A stretch of 64,000 bases of DNA from Daejeonella sp. JGW-45 (GCF_029360805.1 NZ_JARKNC010000006.1:374199-438198), one strand, 5' to 3'; shown: positions 51,620-61,249, numbered from the stretch's first letter. Numbers and translations: made by a program. Notes: generated by a model not told the origin, from the letters alone.

Positions 51620-52708
51620 TTATTGGGTTTTCGTTGATTTATATTTTGTTGTCCACGCGGATTTTTCAACCTCTTTTACTATTCTGTTCAGTGCGTCCTG
51701 GGCGGTTTTTGAATCCGGGAAAGACCCTATGCTCACTTTAAAAAGCGTTCCCGGCATATTCTCAAGAATTCTAGCCTCTATCCCTTTACTTTTCATCGTC
51801 TTGATATAACTTTCCGCTTCGCTTCTTTTACCAAAGGTGGCTCCCACGATCTCGTATGTTATAACTTCAACAGGTGTGTTTTTATTTTCCGGGGGTGTTG
51901 ATACAGCATCATTTGCAGGTGTATCGATCGCCGTTTGCTGTCTGCTACCTGAATCAGGTGGTACAGGGCTTGCTGTGCTTATAAGACTATCAGGCGCGGA
52001 TGCGGCCGAAGCGGCCGGGGCCGGACCTAAAAACATACCATCTATTATGTTCTTTGTAGCCGGGTTAAACAGATAGAGTAATACAATCGTAACAAGTCCC
52101 AGCAAAAGTGTAACCAGGATTATCAGCGGTGTTTTATTGCCTCGCGTCTCCTCAAAATATTCTTCTTCTTCCTCTTCCTGGGTTTCGCTGCCTTGCCCCG
52201 TGATGAAATCCTCTATAAAACTTCCTTTCTCCGTACTGATTGAATTACCAACGGCTTCGTTTAGGGGGATCTGTGCTTCAGCAACCTGAGGTTCGAACGT
52301 ATGAGTACGCTCTAAAACAGGCTTTAACCCGTAGTACTTACCAGAAACTTCCAATGCCTGTGAGGCTTCAAAAATTATAACATCATTGTTCTGGCGGATG
52401 ATACCCAGTGGTTTGACTTCGGCGGTGCCTGAGGTTTGCAGAAGTTCGGAAATCGTGGTGGTAAATTTCTTTACGAAGTATTCGGCTGACGAACGGGATA
52501 GGTTCTTTTTAGTACTGATATATTCGGATAGGGTGGAAAAATCATTCGACCTGTTGTCAAATGATACCTGGTAGGATGGAGGCCTGAAAGTATTGCTTGA
52601 ACTGTCATAAGATCCGGCAACCCGCTCCTTGGTAAAAGTTCCTAAACCGGGAAGGCTCACTTCATCCTGATTCCGCAATAAATCCGCAATATAAAAGCCA
52701 ATATCCAT
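51620..52708 (-). CDS. HU-like DNA-binding-fold protein with membrane helix and SPOR domain
   Basis: Protein of 362 aa in three parts. 1-150: two HU-like (CCDC81-like) halves (MDIGFYIADLLRNQDEVSLPGLGTFT and KNLSRSSAEYFVKKFTTTISELLQTSGTAEVKPLG). 192-214: a single membrane helix (TPLIILVTLLLGLVTIVLLYLF). 285-360: a SPOR domain (ITYEIVGATFGKRSEAESYIKTMKSKGIEARILE), which binds denuded glycan strands of septal peptidoglycan. Topology predicts the HU part in the cytoplasm and SPOR in the periplasm. Immediately upstream of exbB, 3 nt apart. Confidence 0.87.
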   Translation of the reverse strand: MDIGFYIADLLRNQDEVSLPGLGTFTKERVAGSYDSSSNTFRPPSYQVSFDNRSNDFSTLSEYISTKKNLSRSSAEYFVKKFTTTISELLQTSGTAEVKPLGIIRQNNDVIIFEASQALEVSGKYYGLKPVLERTHTFEPQVAEAQIPLNEAVGNSISTEKGSFIEDFITGQGSETQEEEEEEYFEETRGNKTPLIILVTLLLGLVTIVLLYLFNPATKNIIDGMFLGPAPAASAASAPDSLISTASPVPPDSGSRQQTAIDTPANDAVSTPPENKNTPVEVITYEIVGATFGKRSEAESYIKTMKSKGIEARILENMPGTLFKVSIGSFPDSKTAQDALNRIVKEVEKSAWTTKYKSTKTQ

Positions 52709-52753
52709 GAGCGGTAAAGTTAATTTTTAATTCTCAAGCAGCCAAAAAAAGCA

Positions 52754-54421
52754 CTAGAATGAGTAATTCAACCCGCCGAATAAATTCAACCCAAGTCTTG
52801 AATAATAAAGATATTTCTGGTAAGACGTTCCTAATAAATTATTGGCCCGGAGAAACACCCCGATCTTGTTGTTAACCCTATATTCCGCCCCGGCGCTTAC
52901 ATCCATAAAGCTTTTGATCTTCACCGACGATTCTGTAGCCGGAACTCCCGGGCTTATAGTCTTCGCAAAAGTTTCGCTCTGGAACAGCAGCTCGCCATCG
53001 AGAGCGATTTTGTCATTTAGCGTAAGCTTGGCGTTAGACGTTAGACGTAATGAAGGCTTAAACCAGGCCTCTTTTTCCGACTCCAGCTCATAGCTGTATA
53101 TCTCGGCCTTACCGCTTATATTCAGTACATCCGATGCTTTAACATTAAGTTGTCCGTCCAATCCGAAAATCTTGTTACTGCCGGTATCATATAAAACATC
53201 AAACCGGTTAACCTGAAGGGGATTATTAACAAACAATAAAAGATCATCAACAGTCTTATAAAAACCAGTGACTTTATAGCCAAATTCTGCCCCGGCATTA
53301 CCTTTTATTCCGGCATAAATATTCATCTTCTCCACAGAGTTCCGGATGTCTATATTAGTGTTGAGATATGGATTCTCCAAAGAAAGGTCTCTCAGCGAAG
53401 TTTTAAGAACATCGCCGTTAACACCGCCAAAGAGAATTGCATAATCGGTAACAATAGGCATTTCGGCAGAGACAGCCGGGAAGATGTTTGTCCGGCTGTT
53501 ATCGCCAAATTCTTGCACGACATTAACACCGATATTCAATATAAATCCTTTTCCCTGTAATTTAACATAAGGATTTGCTCTAAGGAAGCTATTCCCCATC
53601 TTATATGCGGCATCTTTCACGGCAGTAAAATCAGCTGAGGCATTAAGCCCCACATTAAACGCACTCATTGCTTTATTTACAGAGCCAGCTAAGATAGCTG
53701 TACCCTCTCTGCCGTCATTAATATTGTTGAACTGGTATGCATTCAGACTCAAAGCGTAATCAAGCGTAGACGACTCAGAGGAGTTATTCATCAGTTCCAC
53801 CTGGCCGCTGAGTGTTCCGAACCGCTGCTTATCCATACTTACAGGAGCGGCGGCTACAGGATTGAAGCCATAGAAAAATGTAGACCTCCTGTCGTACATC
53901 AGCTTTCCTGAAACGGAATAAGCATCTGCAATAGATCTTCCGAATATGCCGAGCTGCTGATTGGAGAACTGTTGCTTATCAAGGTCGCCCTGTTGCGACA
54001 AATGTTTAACGAATGCACCTGCCTGCAATGCCTGATCGCGGCCAGTATTGAAATAGGCTTCGCCGAGAACAGTACCGAAGTTACCTGCCGCACCCTTAAC
54101 ATAATTATTACTCAGTACGGTTTCCTGTTCGCCAGCCATTCTCTGAGCCTCTAATTCTTTAATATTTGAATTCAGCTCCAGCTTTTTGTCTACGATGGAG
54201 TAAGTAAGCACAGGTTTGAATGTCTGCTCATTATCGAGGTTCGGATTGCGGCGAATTTTTACGGCATCCGAAAGCACCGGCTTGTAAGGCCGTACAACTT
54301 CGATCTCTTCCGTAAGGGTGCCTGTCGGCTGTGGAGGCTGAGGTTTATCCTGGGCTAACAAGGGTAAGCTGATACTCAAACATCCTAACAATAACGTATG
54401 TCTAAAAAATGGGATCTTCAT
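52754..54421 (-). CDS. Plug-less TonB-receptor-like outer-membrane barrel protein
   Basis: Outer-membrane protein (555 aa) with signal peptide (LLGCLSISLPLLAQ), a 100-residue N-terminal region (EEIEVVRPYKPVLSDAVKIRRNPN, which resembles a TonB-box-like extension), then repeated amphipathic strands to the end and a terminal aromatic (GGLNYSF). No carboxypeptidase-like or plug domain is visible, so it is shorter than true SusC-type receptors (about 1000 aa). It starts 11 bp after the TPR gene stop and lies upstream of the HU-SPOR gene. Confidence 0.8.
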   Translation of the reverse strand: MKIPFFRHTLLLGCLSISLPLLAQDKPQPPQPTGTLTEEIEVVRPYKPVLSDAVKIRRNPNLDNEQTFKPVLTYSIVDKKLELNSNIKELEAQRMAGEQETVLSNNYVKGAAGNFGTVLGEAYFNTGRDQALQAGAFVKHLSQQGDLDKQQFSNQQLGIFGRSIADAYSVSGKLMYDRRSTFFYGFNPVAAAPVSMDKQRFGTLSGQVELMNNSSESSTLDYALSLNAYQFNNINDGREGTAILAGSVNKAMSAFNVGLNASADFTAVKDAAYKMGNSFLRANPYVKLQGKGFILNIGVNVVQEFGDNSRTNIFPAVSAEMPIVTDYAILFGGVNGDVLKTSLRDLSLENPYLNTNIDIRNSVEKMNIYAGIKGNAGAEFGYKVTGFYKTVDDLLLFVNNPLQVNRFDVLYDTGSNKIFGLDGQLNVKASDVLNISGKAEIYSYELESEKEAWFKPSLRLTSNAKLTLNDKIALDGELLFQSETFAKTISPGVPATESSVKIKSFMDVSAGAEYRVNNKIGVFLRANNLLGTSYQKYLYYSRLGLNLFGGLNYSF

Positions 54422-54432
54422 CTTAATGCTAT

Positions 54433-57400
54433 TTATTTTATTGCAGCCAGTTTTTCTTTCGCGGTAGCCAGGATATCATCATCGTCGCTTTCATAATTCT
54501 CAATGATGCTTTGCAGTGTGCTCTTTGCCTGGAAGTTGTCTTTAAGGCCAACATAATTATCTGCAATGAGGATATATGTTTTCGCCACCCAGTAATCATG
54601 GGATGGCATTTTATTAGTCAATTCAAAAGCAGTTGCCAGCGACGTTTTGTATTCGCCTTTTTCATATTGCAGATTCGCCACATTATACTTGGCTTCTGCG
54701 CCAGTCACCGTCTGTGTCTTATCTGCAACCAACTGGAAGAATTTTAAGGCTTCTGCCTTATCTCCGATGATAAGGTTTGCCTTACCAGTATACAGGTCGG
54801 CACGGTATTTTTCTTCCTGCGAGGATTTGTCATATTCGCGGATGAACTCGGCATACTGTATTGTTTCATCAGGAAGATTCAAATTCGCATAGGCTTCCAT
54901 GAGATTATTTATAGCATACCCGTAATGAGCACGGTATTCTGAGGTAAGTTCAAGCTTTTTCAGATGGACGATCGCTTCATTATACTTCTTCTGGGAAAGA
55001 TAGATCTTAGATATGCTGATCAGGGCGCGCTCGGTATAATCACTTGTCCAGTCATTAAGGATATATTCATAATCAGGGATCGATTCATCCGGACGGCCAA
55101 GCCTCACCAGGCTTTCAGCTCTGACGAACTTTGCATGCTTATCATGAACAGGCTTATTAGGGAACTTATCGAAATAAGCATTTATCGCTTCAAAAGCTGC
55201 CTGGTATTCACCTCTCATGAAACGGTTATTGGCTGCCTGGAAAGTAATATTGTCCTGCTCGTAGGTGCTTAGATTCCCAATGCTTGTTGTATTTGCATAG
55301 GCCAGGTAGCCGGCTGCGTCGGATTTTTCCAGGTAAATGTTTTTGATGGACTCCAAAGCAAGTTTCGCTTCGTCGGTAGTTGCATATTCAGCAACCACCC
55401 GCTTAAATGTTTCGATCGCCGCATCAGACTGATCCTGGTTCAACTGCACCAGCCCGATAGTAATTAGAGCTCTCGGCACATAGCTGCTACGCGGATATTT
55501 CTCAATCAGCGCGCTCAGGTCTGTCTTTGCGATGTCGAACTCGTTCTTAATAAAATAGGTATAAGCGATTTCAAAACCAGCATCATCTGCATAATTTGAT
55601 TTTGGAAATTGCTGTAAAAGCGACTTGTGCGTCTCGATCTTAGTATCGTTCTGGCCCTGTAAACCCTGGATCATGCCTCGCTGAAATAAGGCGTAATCTT
55701 CACGTGCAGCGCCCATAGAAATAATGCGGTCATAGTACGTCAGCGCATCGCCATAATCTTTCAGTACGAAATAGGAATCTGCCAATCTTAGTATAGCATC
55801 GTTGATCGTGTTACGGTCTTTTTCGTTCCCCTGGAGGAAGCGGCTAAAGTAGGTCACTGATTTGCGATAGGCTTCATGTTCGAATGCGGCATATCCCAAA
55901 GCATAATTCGCAAAATTGTAGAGATCAGTTTTCCTGGACGCAGGCATGGCCAGGAATCTCTCGAAATTATCTACAGATTCGCCGAATTTTCTCACTTCAT
56001 ACATTGCCTCTGCAAGCCAGTACGTCGATAAAGAGTGAATGTCGGCGTCCATTGCATTGTCATTAGAACGCATGAACGCGGATATAGCGTTTTGAAATGC
56101 ACGCTCATTATAGAATTCAAGGCCGCGATAGTAGGTTACTTTCTGATAAACTTCTTTCGCCTCTTTATTCTTATTCGGAATGGATTCCAAAATATCTATG
56201 GCGTCTTTGTAATTTTTAGTTGAAAGCAAGATCTCGCCAAGCAGGGTTTTTGCGGAATCCAGCTTTGGTGACCGGGGATAAGTCTTAATAAATTGCTGGG
56301 TAGCGTCTAAGGCAACCTGATGAAATTCAAGCTCGTAGGAGAGTTTTGCATAATTAAACAAGCCCTCTTCCTGCAGTTCTTTGTCAAAATTAAGCCTGGA
56401 TGCTTTAAAGAATGCGGCCCGTGCCCCCTGCTTATTATTGGTTTTAAGGAAGGATTCGCCCAAAGCGATCATGCCATTCTGAAAATACTCATCTGTGGCT
56501 TCCAGTTTCTCTAATTCAACGATCGCTTTTTTATAGTCTTTTAACTTAAACCAGGTATATCCGATCTGGTAGTTATCCTGGTTATTCTGTGTTTTACCAA
56601 GATCTTTCTGCTGAAAACTCTGGTAATAGTTCCCCGCATTTACATAATCCGATTTAGCAAAATACGAAGCTCCAACTATCCTGAACATTTCTGTCTCATA
56701 CTGCTGTTTAGTGTTTTTTAGTATAGGGACAGCGTAAGCGAGCACATCATCATACCTTTTGTCGAGAAAATACAATGCAGCAATGTAATATGGATAGGTG
56801 TTCTCATAAGCTTTGGAACCCTTCAGGCGTTCAAATTCTTTCAGCGCAACACGATAGTTCTTAGACAGATAATTCAGATATGCATAGTAGTAGACCGATT
56901 GTTCGCTGTAAACGCTTTTCTCATCCTTTAACTGTGCAAACAGGGGTTCCGCATTTTTATAATCTTTAAGCTCAAAATAAGAATAGGCAAGTTTAAAACG
57001 GTATTCTGCAGATTCCTTTCCGCCGAGACTATTCCTATCGAGCTTGCTAAACCATTCTACCACCTTTGGATAGTTTTTCTGTCCAAAATATGAACGGCCA
57101 ACCTGGTAAAACGCCAGCTTTGTATAATTGTTGACAGGGTTGTCTGCGATAAACTTAAGGAACAGGCCCTCAGCATCGTCATTGCCCAGTTCGAGGGCGC
57201 ATAATGCCAGGTAATACTGGGCATTTTCTTTCAAAAGGCTGATTTCGGGCGTGCTTCCCGGATCTGCGGAAGATTTTGGACCGGCCTGTTCAACCCGGGT
57301 AAACTGACCGGAGGCCGCAGCAAATTTTCCTTTTTCAAGAAGTTCGATGCCGCTCTTATATGCCTGGTTCAGTTCAAACCATGCTGTGTTCTGAGCGAAG

Positions 57401-57456
57401 ACGGGGGACGTGATAAAAACGAAAAGGAGCGATTTAAATATGTATTTTCTGAGCAT
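54433..57456 (-). CDS. Large exported tetratricopeptide-repeat protein
   Basis: Protein of 1007 aa with signal peptide (FKSLLFVFITSPVFAQ) and TPR-like helix pairs throughout (AAFYQVGRSYFGQKNYPKVVEWFSKL-type, also YKKAIVELEKLE and YNEAIVHLKKLELTS), resembling TolA-Pal-linked CpoB/YbgF repeats in pattern. Likely periplasmic or outer-membrane scaffold. It starts the minus-strand set TPR, barrel, HU-SPOR, ExbB, ExbD, TonB-like. A -7 with one mismatch (TATTTTGG, about 57464-57471) precedes the ATG. Confidence 0.85.
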   Translation of the reverse strand: MLRKYIFKSLLFVFITSPVFAQNTAWFELNQAYKSGIELLEKGKFAAASGQFTRVEQAGPKSSADPGSTPEISLLKENAQYYLALCALELGNDDAEGLFLKFIADNPVNNYTKLAFYQVGRSYFGQKNYPKVVEWFSKLDRNSLGGKESAEYRFKLAYSYFELKDYKNAEPLFAQLKDEKSVYSEQSVYYYAYLNYLSKNYRVALKEFERLKGSKAYENTYPYYIAALYFLDKRYDDVLAYAVPILKNTKQQYETEMFRIVGASYFAKSDYVNAGNYYQSFQQKDLGKTQNNQDNYQIGYTWFKLKDYKKAIVELEKLEATDEYFQNGMIALGESFLKTNNKQGARAAFFKASRLNFDKELQEEGLFNYAKLSYELEFHQVALDATQQFIKTYPRSPKLDSAKTLLGEILLSTKNYKDAIDILESIPNKNKEAKEVYQKVTYYRGLEFYNERAFQNAISAFMRSNDNAMDADIHSLSTYWLAEAMYEVRKFGESVDNFERFLAMPASRKTDLYNFANYALGYAAFEHEAYRKSVTYFSRFLQGNEKDRNTINDAILRLADSYFVLKDYGDALTYYDRIISMGAAREDYALFQRGMIQGLQGQNDTKIETHKSLLQQFPKSNYADDAGFEIAYTYFIKNEFDIAKTDLSALIEKYPRSSYVPRALITIGLVQLNQDQSDAAIETFKRVVAEYATTDEAKLALESIKNIYLEKSDAAGYLAYANTTSIGNLSTYEQDNITFQAANNRFMRGEYQAAFEAINAYFDKFPNKPVHDKHAKFVRAESLVRLGRPDESIPDYEYILNDWTSDYTERALISISKIYLSQKKYNEAIVHLKKLELTSEYRAHYGYAINNLMEAYANLNLPDETIQYAEFIREYDKSSQEEKYRADLYTGKANLIIGDKAEALKFFQLVADKTQTVTGAEAKYNVANLQYEKGEYKTSLATAFELTNKMPSHDYWVAKTYILIADNYVGLKDNFQAKSTLQSIIENYESDDDDILATAKEKLAAIK

Positions 57457-57584
57457 ACGTAACCAAAATAGTTATTGCTAAATTAAGTCAAACCTACCTA
57501 GTGAATTCACATTAGTAATTAACATCTGTTGAAAACAGACTATTAAACGGGAATTAACTCAAGATGGTATTAACGTAAAGACTA

Positions 57585-58523
57585 TTAATTCCGCTGACTG
57601 GCCAGCAGGTATAATACAGCCATGCGGACAGCCACCCCATTTTCAACCTGGTCCAGGATGATAGACTGCTTAGAATCAGCTACATCGCTGGTGATTTCGA
57701 CACCACGGTTAATGGGGCCGGGGTGCATCACTATAATTTCTTTGTCGAGAGAATTCAGGATCTTTTTGTTGAGGCCGTACATCATCGAATACTCCCTTAG
57801 CGATGGAAAATATTTGATATCCTGCCGTTCAAGCTGGATGCGAAGCATATTGGCAACATCGCACCAGTTTAGCGCTTTTAGAAGATCGTGTTCTACCTTT
57901 ACACCAAGTGTCTGGATATATTTAGGAATGAGCGTACTCGGACCGCAAACCATCACTTCGGCGCCCAATTTCTTAAGACAAAGAATATTAGAAAGTGCAA
58001 CCCTTGAATGCAGCACATCGCCGATAATAGCAATTTTTTTCCCCCCAACTTCTCCAAATTTTTCCCGGATAGAGAACGCATCCAGCAGGGCTTGCGTTGG
58101 ATGCTCATGGGCACCATCTCCTGCATTTACGATTTGTGCGTTAACATGCTTGCTTAAAAATACTCCTGCGCCTGCATAAGGGTGCCGCATAACAACCATA
58201 TCCACTTTCATAGACAGGATGTTGTTCACGGTGTCTATCAGGGTCTCGCCTTTGCTGACCGAAGAAGAGGAAGCCGCAAAATTTATTGTATCTGCTGACA
58301 ACCTTTTTTGAGCCAGCTCAAAGGAAAGCCGGGTGCGGGTTGAATTTTCGAAGAAAATGTTTGCTATCGTAACATCCCGCAATGAGGGTACTTTTTTTAT
58401 TGGACGGTTCAGAACATCCTTAAATGTATCAGCAGTTTCAAAAATTAATTCAATATCCCCTAAAGTGAGATCTTTTATACCCAGAAGGTGTTTTGTGCTT
58501 AATGTTTGAGCCTTATCTGTCAT
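57585..58523 (-). CDS. pyrB: Aspartate carbamoyltransferase catalytic subunit
   Basis: Transfers carbamoyl from carbamoyl phosphate to aspartate in pyrimidine synthesis (312 aa, usual length). The carbamoyl-phosphate loop STRTR is at 61-65, HPTQALLDAFSI near 141-152 and HPGPINRGVEI near 265-275. The pyrR stop overlaps the start by one base (TAATG). No regulatory pyrI gene follows. Confidence 0.96.
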   Translation of the reverse strand: MTDKAQTLSTKHLLGIKDLTLGDIELIFETADTFKDVLNRPIKKVPSLRDVTIANIFFENSTRTRLSFELAQKRLSADTINFAASSSSVSKGETLIDTVNNILSMKVDMVVMRHPYAGAGVFLSKHVNAQIVNAGDGAHEHPTQALLDAFSIREKFGEVGGKKIAIIGDVLHSRVALSNILCLKKLGAEVMVCGPSTLIPKYIQTLGVKVEHDLLKALNWCDVANMLRIQLERQDIKYFPSLREYSMMYGLNKKILNSLDKEIIVMHPGPINRGVEITSDVADSKQSIILDQVENGVAVRMAVLYLLASQRN

Positions 58524-59062
58524 TATTTTTCTGAAAGTAAGATTACCTTGTCTTCCTTATCCGTTTCTTTCCAGCTTACAACAACTTTTTGCGAGTCGAT
58601 CGTATCTACCTTGATACCAATATAATCCGCTTCGATGGGAAGGTGCCTTGAGTACCTCCGGTCAACCAGGGTGAGCAATTCTACTTTTGCAGGCCTGCCA
58701 AATGCAAGCAGGGCGTCCATAGCGGCACGGATGGTCCTGCCAGTCCACAGCACATCATCAACCAGTATTACCTTTTTTCCTTCTATGAAGAAATCTATCT
58801 CCGTCGGACTGGGAACCAATCCGTCTTTGCGACGGAAATCATCCCTGAAAAAAGTTATATCAAGGTTCCCGTTTATAATGGTAGCCTTAGGCAGCTTTTT
58901 TTGAAGCTCGTCAATAATACGCTTGGCCAGGAAGATACCCCGCGGCTGGATGCCGATAATGACGGAATTATCAAAAAGGTCGTGATTTTCAATTAACTGA
59001 TGGCAAAGGCGCTGAATGGTGATCTGGAATTTTTGACCGTCGAGCAAGGTAAGGTTTTGCAT
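58523..59062 (-). CDS. pyrR: PyrR: pyrimidine regulator / uracil phosphoribosyltransferase
   Basis: PyrR-family protein (179 aa). The PRPP motif VILVDDVLWTGRTIRAAMDAL is near 94-114 and VIIGIQPRGIFLAKRI near 34-49. In Bacillus PyrR binds pyr leader RNA when UMP is high; it also has uracil PRTase activity. Here the promoter (59079-59086) is 16 bases before the ATG, leaving too short a leader for the classical attenuator, so regulation by that route at this gene is doubtful. Confidence 0.93.
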   Translation of the reverse strand: MQNLTLLDGQKFQITIQRLCHQLIENHDLFDNSVIIGIQPRGIFLAKRIIDELQKKLPKATIINGNLDITFFRDDFRRKDGLVPSPTEIDFFIEGKKVILVDDVLWTGRTIRAAMDALLAFGRPAKVELLTLVDRRYSRHLPIEADYIGIKVDTIDSQKVVVSWKETDKEDKVILLSEK

Positions 59063-59078
59063 CAGTGCTTAATTTGAC

Positions 59079-59086
59079 CAAAAGTA
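59079..59086 (-). promoter_or_regulatory. TAnnTTTG promoter of pyrR-pyrB
   Basis: TACTTTTG on the minus strand, preceded on that strand by repeated CTTTCAACTTT words (59093-59128). Confidence 0.7.
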
Positions 59087-59145
59087 GGGAATTAAGTTGA
59101 AAGTTGACAGTGGAAAGTTGAAAGTTATACCTGTCTGCCCAATAA

Positions 59146-59174
59146 AAAAGCCTCCCGGTTTACAGGAGGCTTTT
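59146..59174 (-). terminator. Terminator of rpsA
   Basis: Ten-base stem AAAAGCCTCC/GGAGGCTTTT with a nine-base loop, followed on the minus strand by TT and a short T-rich stretch; 22 bases past the rpsA stop. Confidence 0.88.
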
Positions 59175-59196
59175 AATTATAATATTAAAGCTAAGC

Positions 59197-61209
59197 TTAT
59201 TCTGCTGATTCTTCAGCTTCTTCAGAAGCTTCAGATTTAGCTGCCTCGGCAGCATCATCTTCAGTTTTCTTTGCTTTTTTGGCTTTGCTCTCTGCACCTT
59301 CCATCTTTTCTTTCAATTGTGCCAATACACCAAGATCACCTAAAGTTGATTTTTCAACAGATTCTTTCACTTTTTTAACAGCGCTGGTTGTTGCCTTAGC
59401 TTCTTTCTTCTTAGCATTGAATTCTTCTTTACGTTCTTCAGCTTTTGCCTCTTCCCAGATGCGGGCGTGAGAAACTACGATACGTTTAGAATCTTTATTG
59501 AATTCAATGATTCTGAAATCAGCGGTCTCTTCAGCTTTAACTGAAGAACCATCTTCTTTAACCATATGCTTAGTAGGAGCGAATCCTTCTACACCGTAAG
59601 GTAAAGCTACGATAGCACCTTTGTCAGTTACTTTTAATACAGTTCCTTCGTGGATTGAATCCAGTGTGAATACTGTTTCGAAAGTTTCCCAAGGGTTTTC
59701 TTCAAGCTGTTTGTGACCTAAGCTCAGTTTGCGGTTAGCTTCGTCGAGTTCCAGAACAACCACATCTAATTCTTCACCAACTTTAGTGAATTCGTTAGGA
59801 TGATTTACTTTCTTAGACCATGAAAGATCAGAAATGTGGATCAATCCGTCAATTCCTTCTTCAATCTCAACAAACACACCGAAGTTAGTCATGTTCTTAA
59901 CAACAGCTTTGTGCTTGCTTCCGATAGGATAGCGATCGCCGATATTCTTCCAAGGATCAGGAGTAAGTTGTTTGATACCCAGGCTCATTTTGCGCTCAGC
60001 ACGATCAAGAGTTAATACCTGAGCTTCAACCTCATCACCAACTTTCAGGAACTCTTGTGGATTGCGAAGGTTTTGAGACCACGACATTTCTGATACGTGG
60101 ATCAGGCCTTCAACTCCAGGAGTAATCTCAAGGAATGCGCCATAATCAGCAACAGTAACAATTCTACCCTTAACTTTAGAACCTATTTCTAAGTTAGTAT
60201 CTAAAGCTTCCCAAGGATGCGGAGTTAATTGTTTTAATCCTAATGCGATACGTTTTTTCTCGTCATCAAAATCAAGAACAACCACGTTGATCTTCTGATC
60301 AAGGTTTAATACTTCACGCGGATGCTCTATGCGGCCCCATGAAATATCAGTTATGTGTAACAGGCCGTCTACGCCGCCAAGGTCGATGAACACACCGAAA
60401 TCAGTGATGTTTTTAACAGTACCCTCAAGTACCTGACCTTTTTCAAGCTTAGCAACGATCTCAGTTTTTTGATTTTCTAAATCGTCTTCAATAAGCACCT
60501 TGTGAGATACTACAACGTTTTTGAACTCATGATTGATCTTAACAACCTTGAACTCCATTGTTTTACCTACATAGATATCGTAATCACGGATAGGCTTGAT
60601 GTCGATCTGCGATCCCGGAAGGAAGGCTTCAACACCCATAATATCCACAATAAGACCACCTTTAGTACGGCTCTTAACAAAACCAGTAATGATCTTGTCC
60701 TGATCTAATGCTTCATTGATAGTTTCCCATGAACGTTGTGTTTTTGCACGCTTGCGTGATAATACCAACTGTCCGTTAGCATCTTCCTGCGATTCTACAA
60801 ATACATCAACCGAGTCACCAACCTTAAGGTCCGGTGTATCACGGAATTCAGATAGTGATACAAGGCCATCAGATTTAAATCCGATGTTCAATACCACATC
60901 CTTGTTGTTAATCGATACGACAATGCCCGAGATGATCTCGCCTTTTTCGATCGAATTAAATGTTCCAGCATACATCGCCTCAAACTTTTCACGGTCTTCA
61001 GCGCTGTAATTACCAAAACCCTTGTCATCCGCATCCCAGTCGAAATCGCCTGTAGGGGTGATCATAGATTTTGATTTGATCTCTTCGATCGATACTGAAT
61101 CAGCTTCTGATTCAATAGTTTCTTTTTCTTTAACCGCAGTGGTTTCTTCGCCCTGAAGTTCCGCTTGTTTAGCTGTTAACTCCTTTTCGGCTTCTAGTTT
61201 TTTGGCCAT
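59197..61209 (-). CDS. rpsA: 30S ribosomal protein S1
   Basis: Ribosomal protein S1 (670 aa) with six S1/OB domains beginning near 92, 177, 264, 349, 434 and 520 (signatures such as GTVKNITDFGVFIDLGGVDGLLHITDISW). It helps mRNA binding to the 30S subunit, important where Shine-Dalgarno sequences are weak, as in this genome. The N-terminal 90 residues are acidic and the C-terminal 70 are Lys/Glu/Ala-rich. A leader of about 38 nt carries an unusually good AAGGAG (61226-61221) and a five-bp hairpin. Confidence 0.96.
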   Translation of the reverse strand: MAKKLEAEKELTAKQAELQGEETTAVKEKETIESEADSVSIEEIKSKSMITPTGDFDWDADDKGFGNYSAEDREKFEAMYAGTFNSIEKGEIISGIVVSINNKDVVLNIGFKSDGLVSLSEFRDTPDLKVGDSVDVFVESQEDANGQLVLSRKRAKTQRSWETINEALDQDKIITGFVKSRTKGGLIVDIMGVEAFLPGSQIDIKPIRDYDIYVGKTMEFKVVKINHEFKNVVVSHKVLIEDDLENQKTEIVAKLEKGQVLEGTVKNITDFGVFIDLGGVDGLLHITDISWGRIEHPREVLNLDQKINVVVLDFDDEKKRIALGLKQLTPHPWEALDTNLEIGSKVKGRIVTVADYGAFLEITPGVEGLIHVSEMSWSQNLRNPQEFLKVGDEVEAQVLTLDRAERKMSLGIKQLTPDPWKNIGDRYPIGSKHKAVVKNMTNFGVFVEIEEGIDGLIHISDLSWSKKVNHPNEFTKVGEELDVVVLELDEANRKLSLGHKQLEENPWETFETVFTLDSIHEGTVLKVTDKGAIVALPYGVEGFAPTKHMVKEDGSSVKAEETADFRIIEFNKDSKRIVVSHARIWEEAKAEERKEEFNAKKKEAKATTSAVKKVKESVEKSTLGDLGVLAQLKEKMEGAESKAKKAKKTEDDAAEAAKSEASEEAEESAE

Positions 61210-61230
61210 TAATTAATTTATCTCCTTTTT

Positions 61231-61245
61231 CCGATATTAAATCGG
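61231..61245 (-). promoter_or_regulatory. Hairpin in the rpsA leader
   Basis: CCGAT-ATTAA-ATCGG, placed between the -7 box and the AAGGAG. It may serve autoregulation of S1 but is short. Confidence 0.4.
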
Positions 61246-61249
61246 ACTG

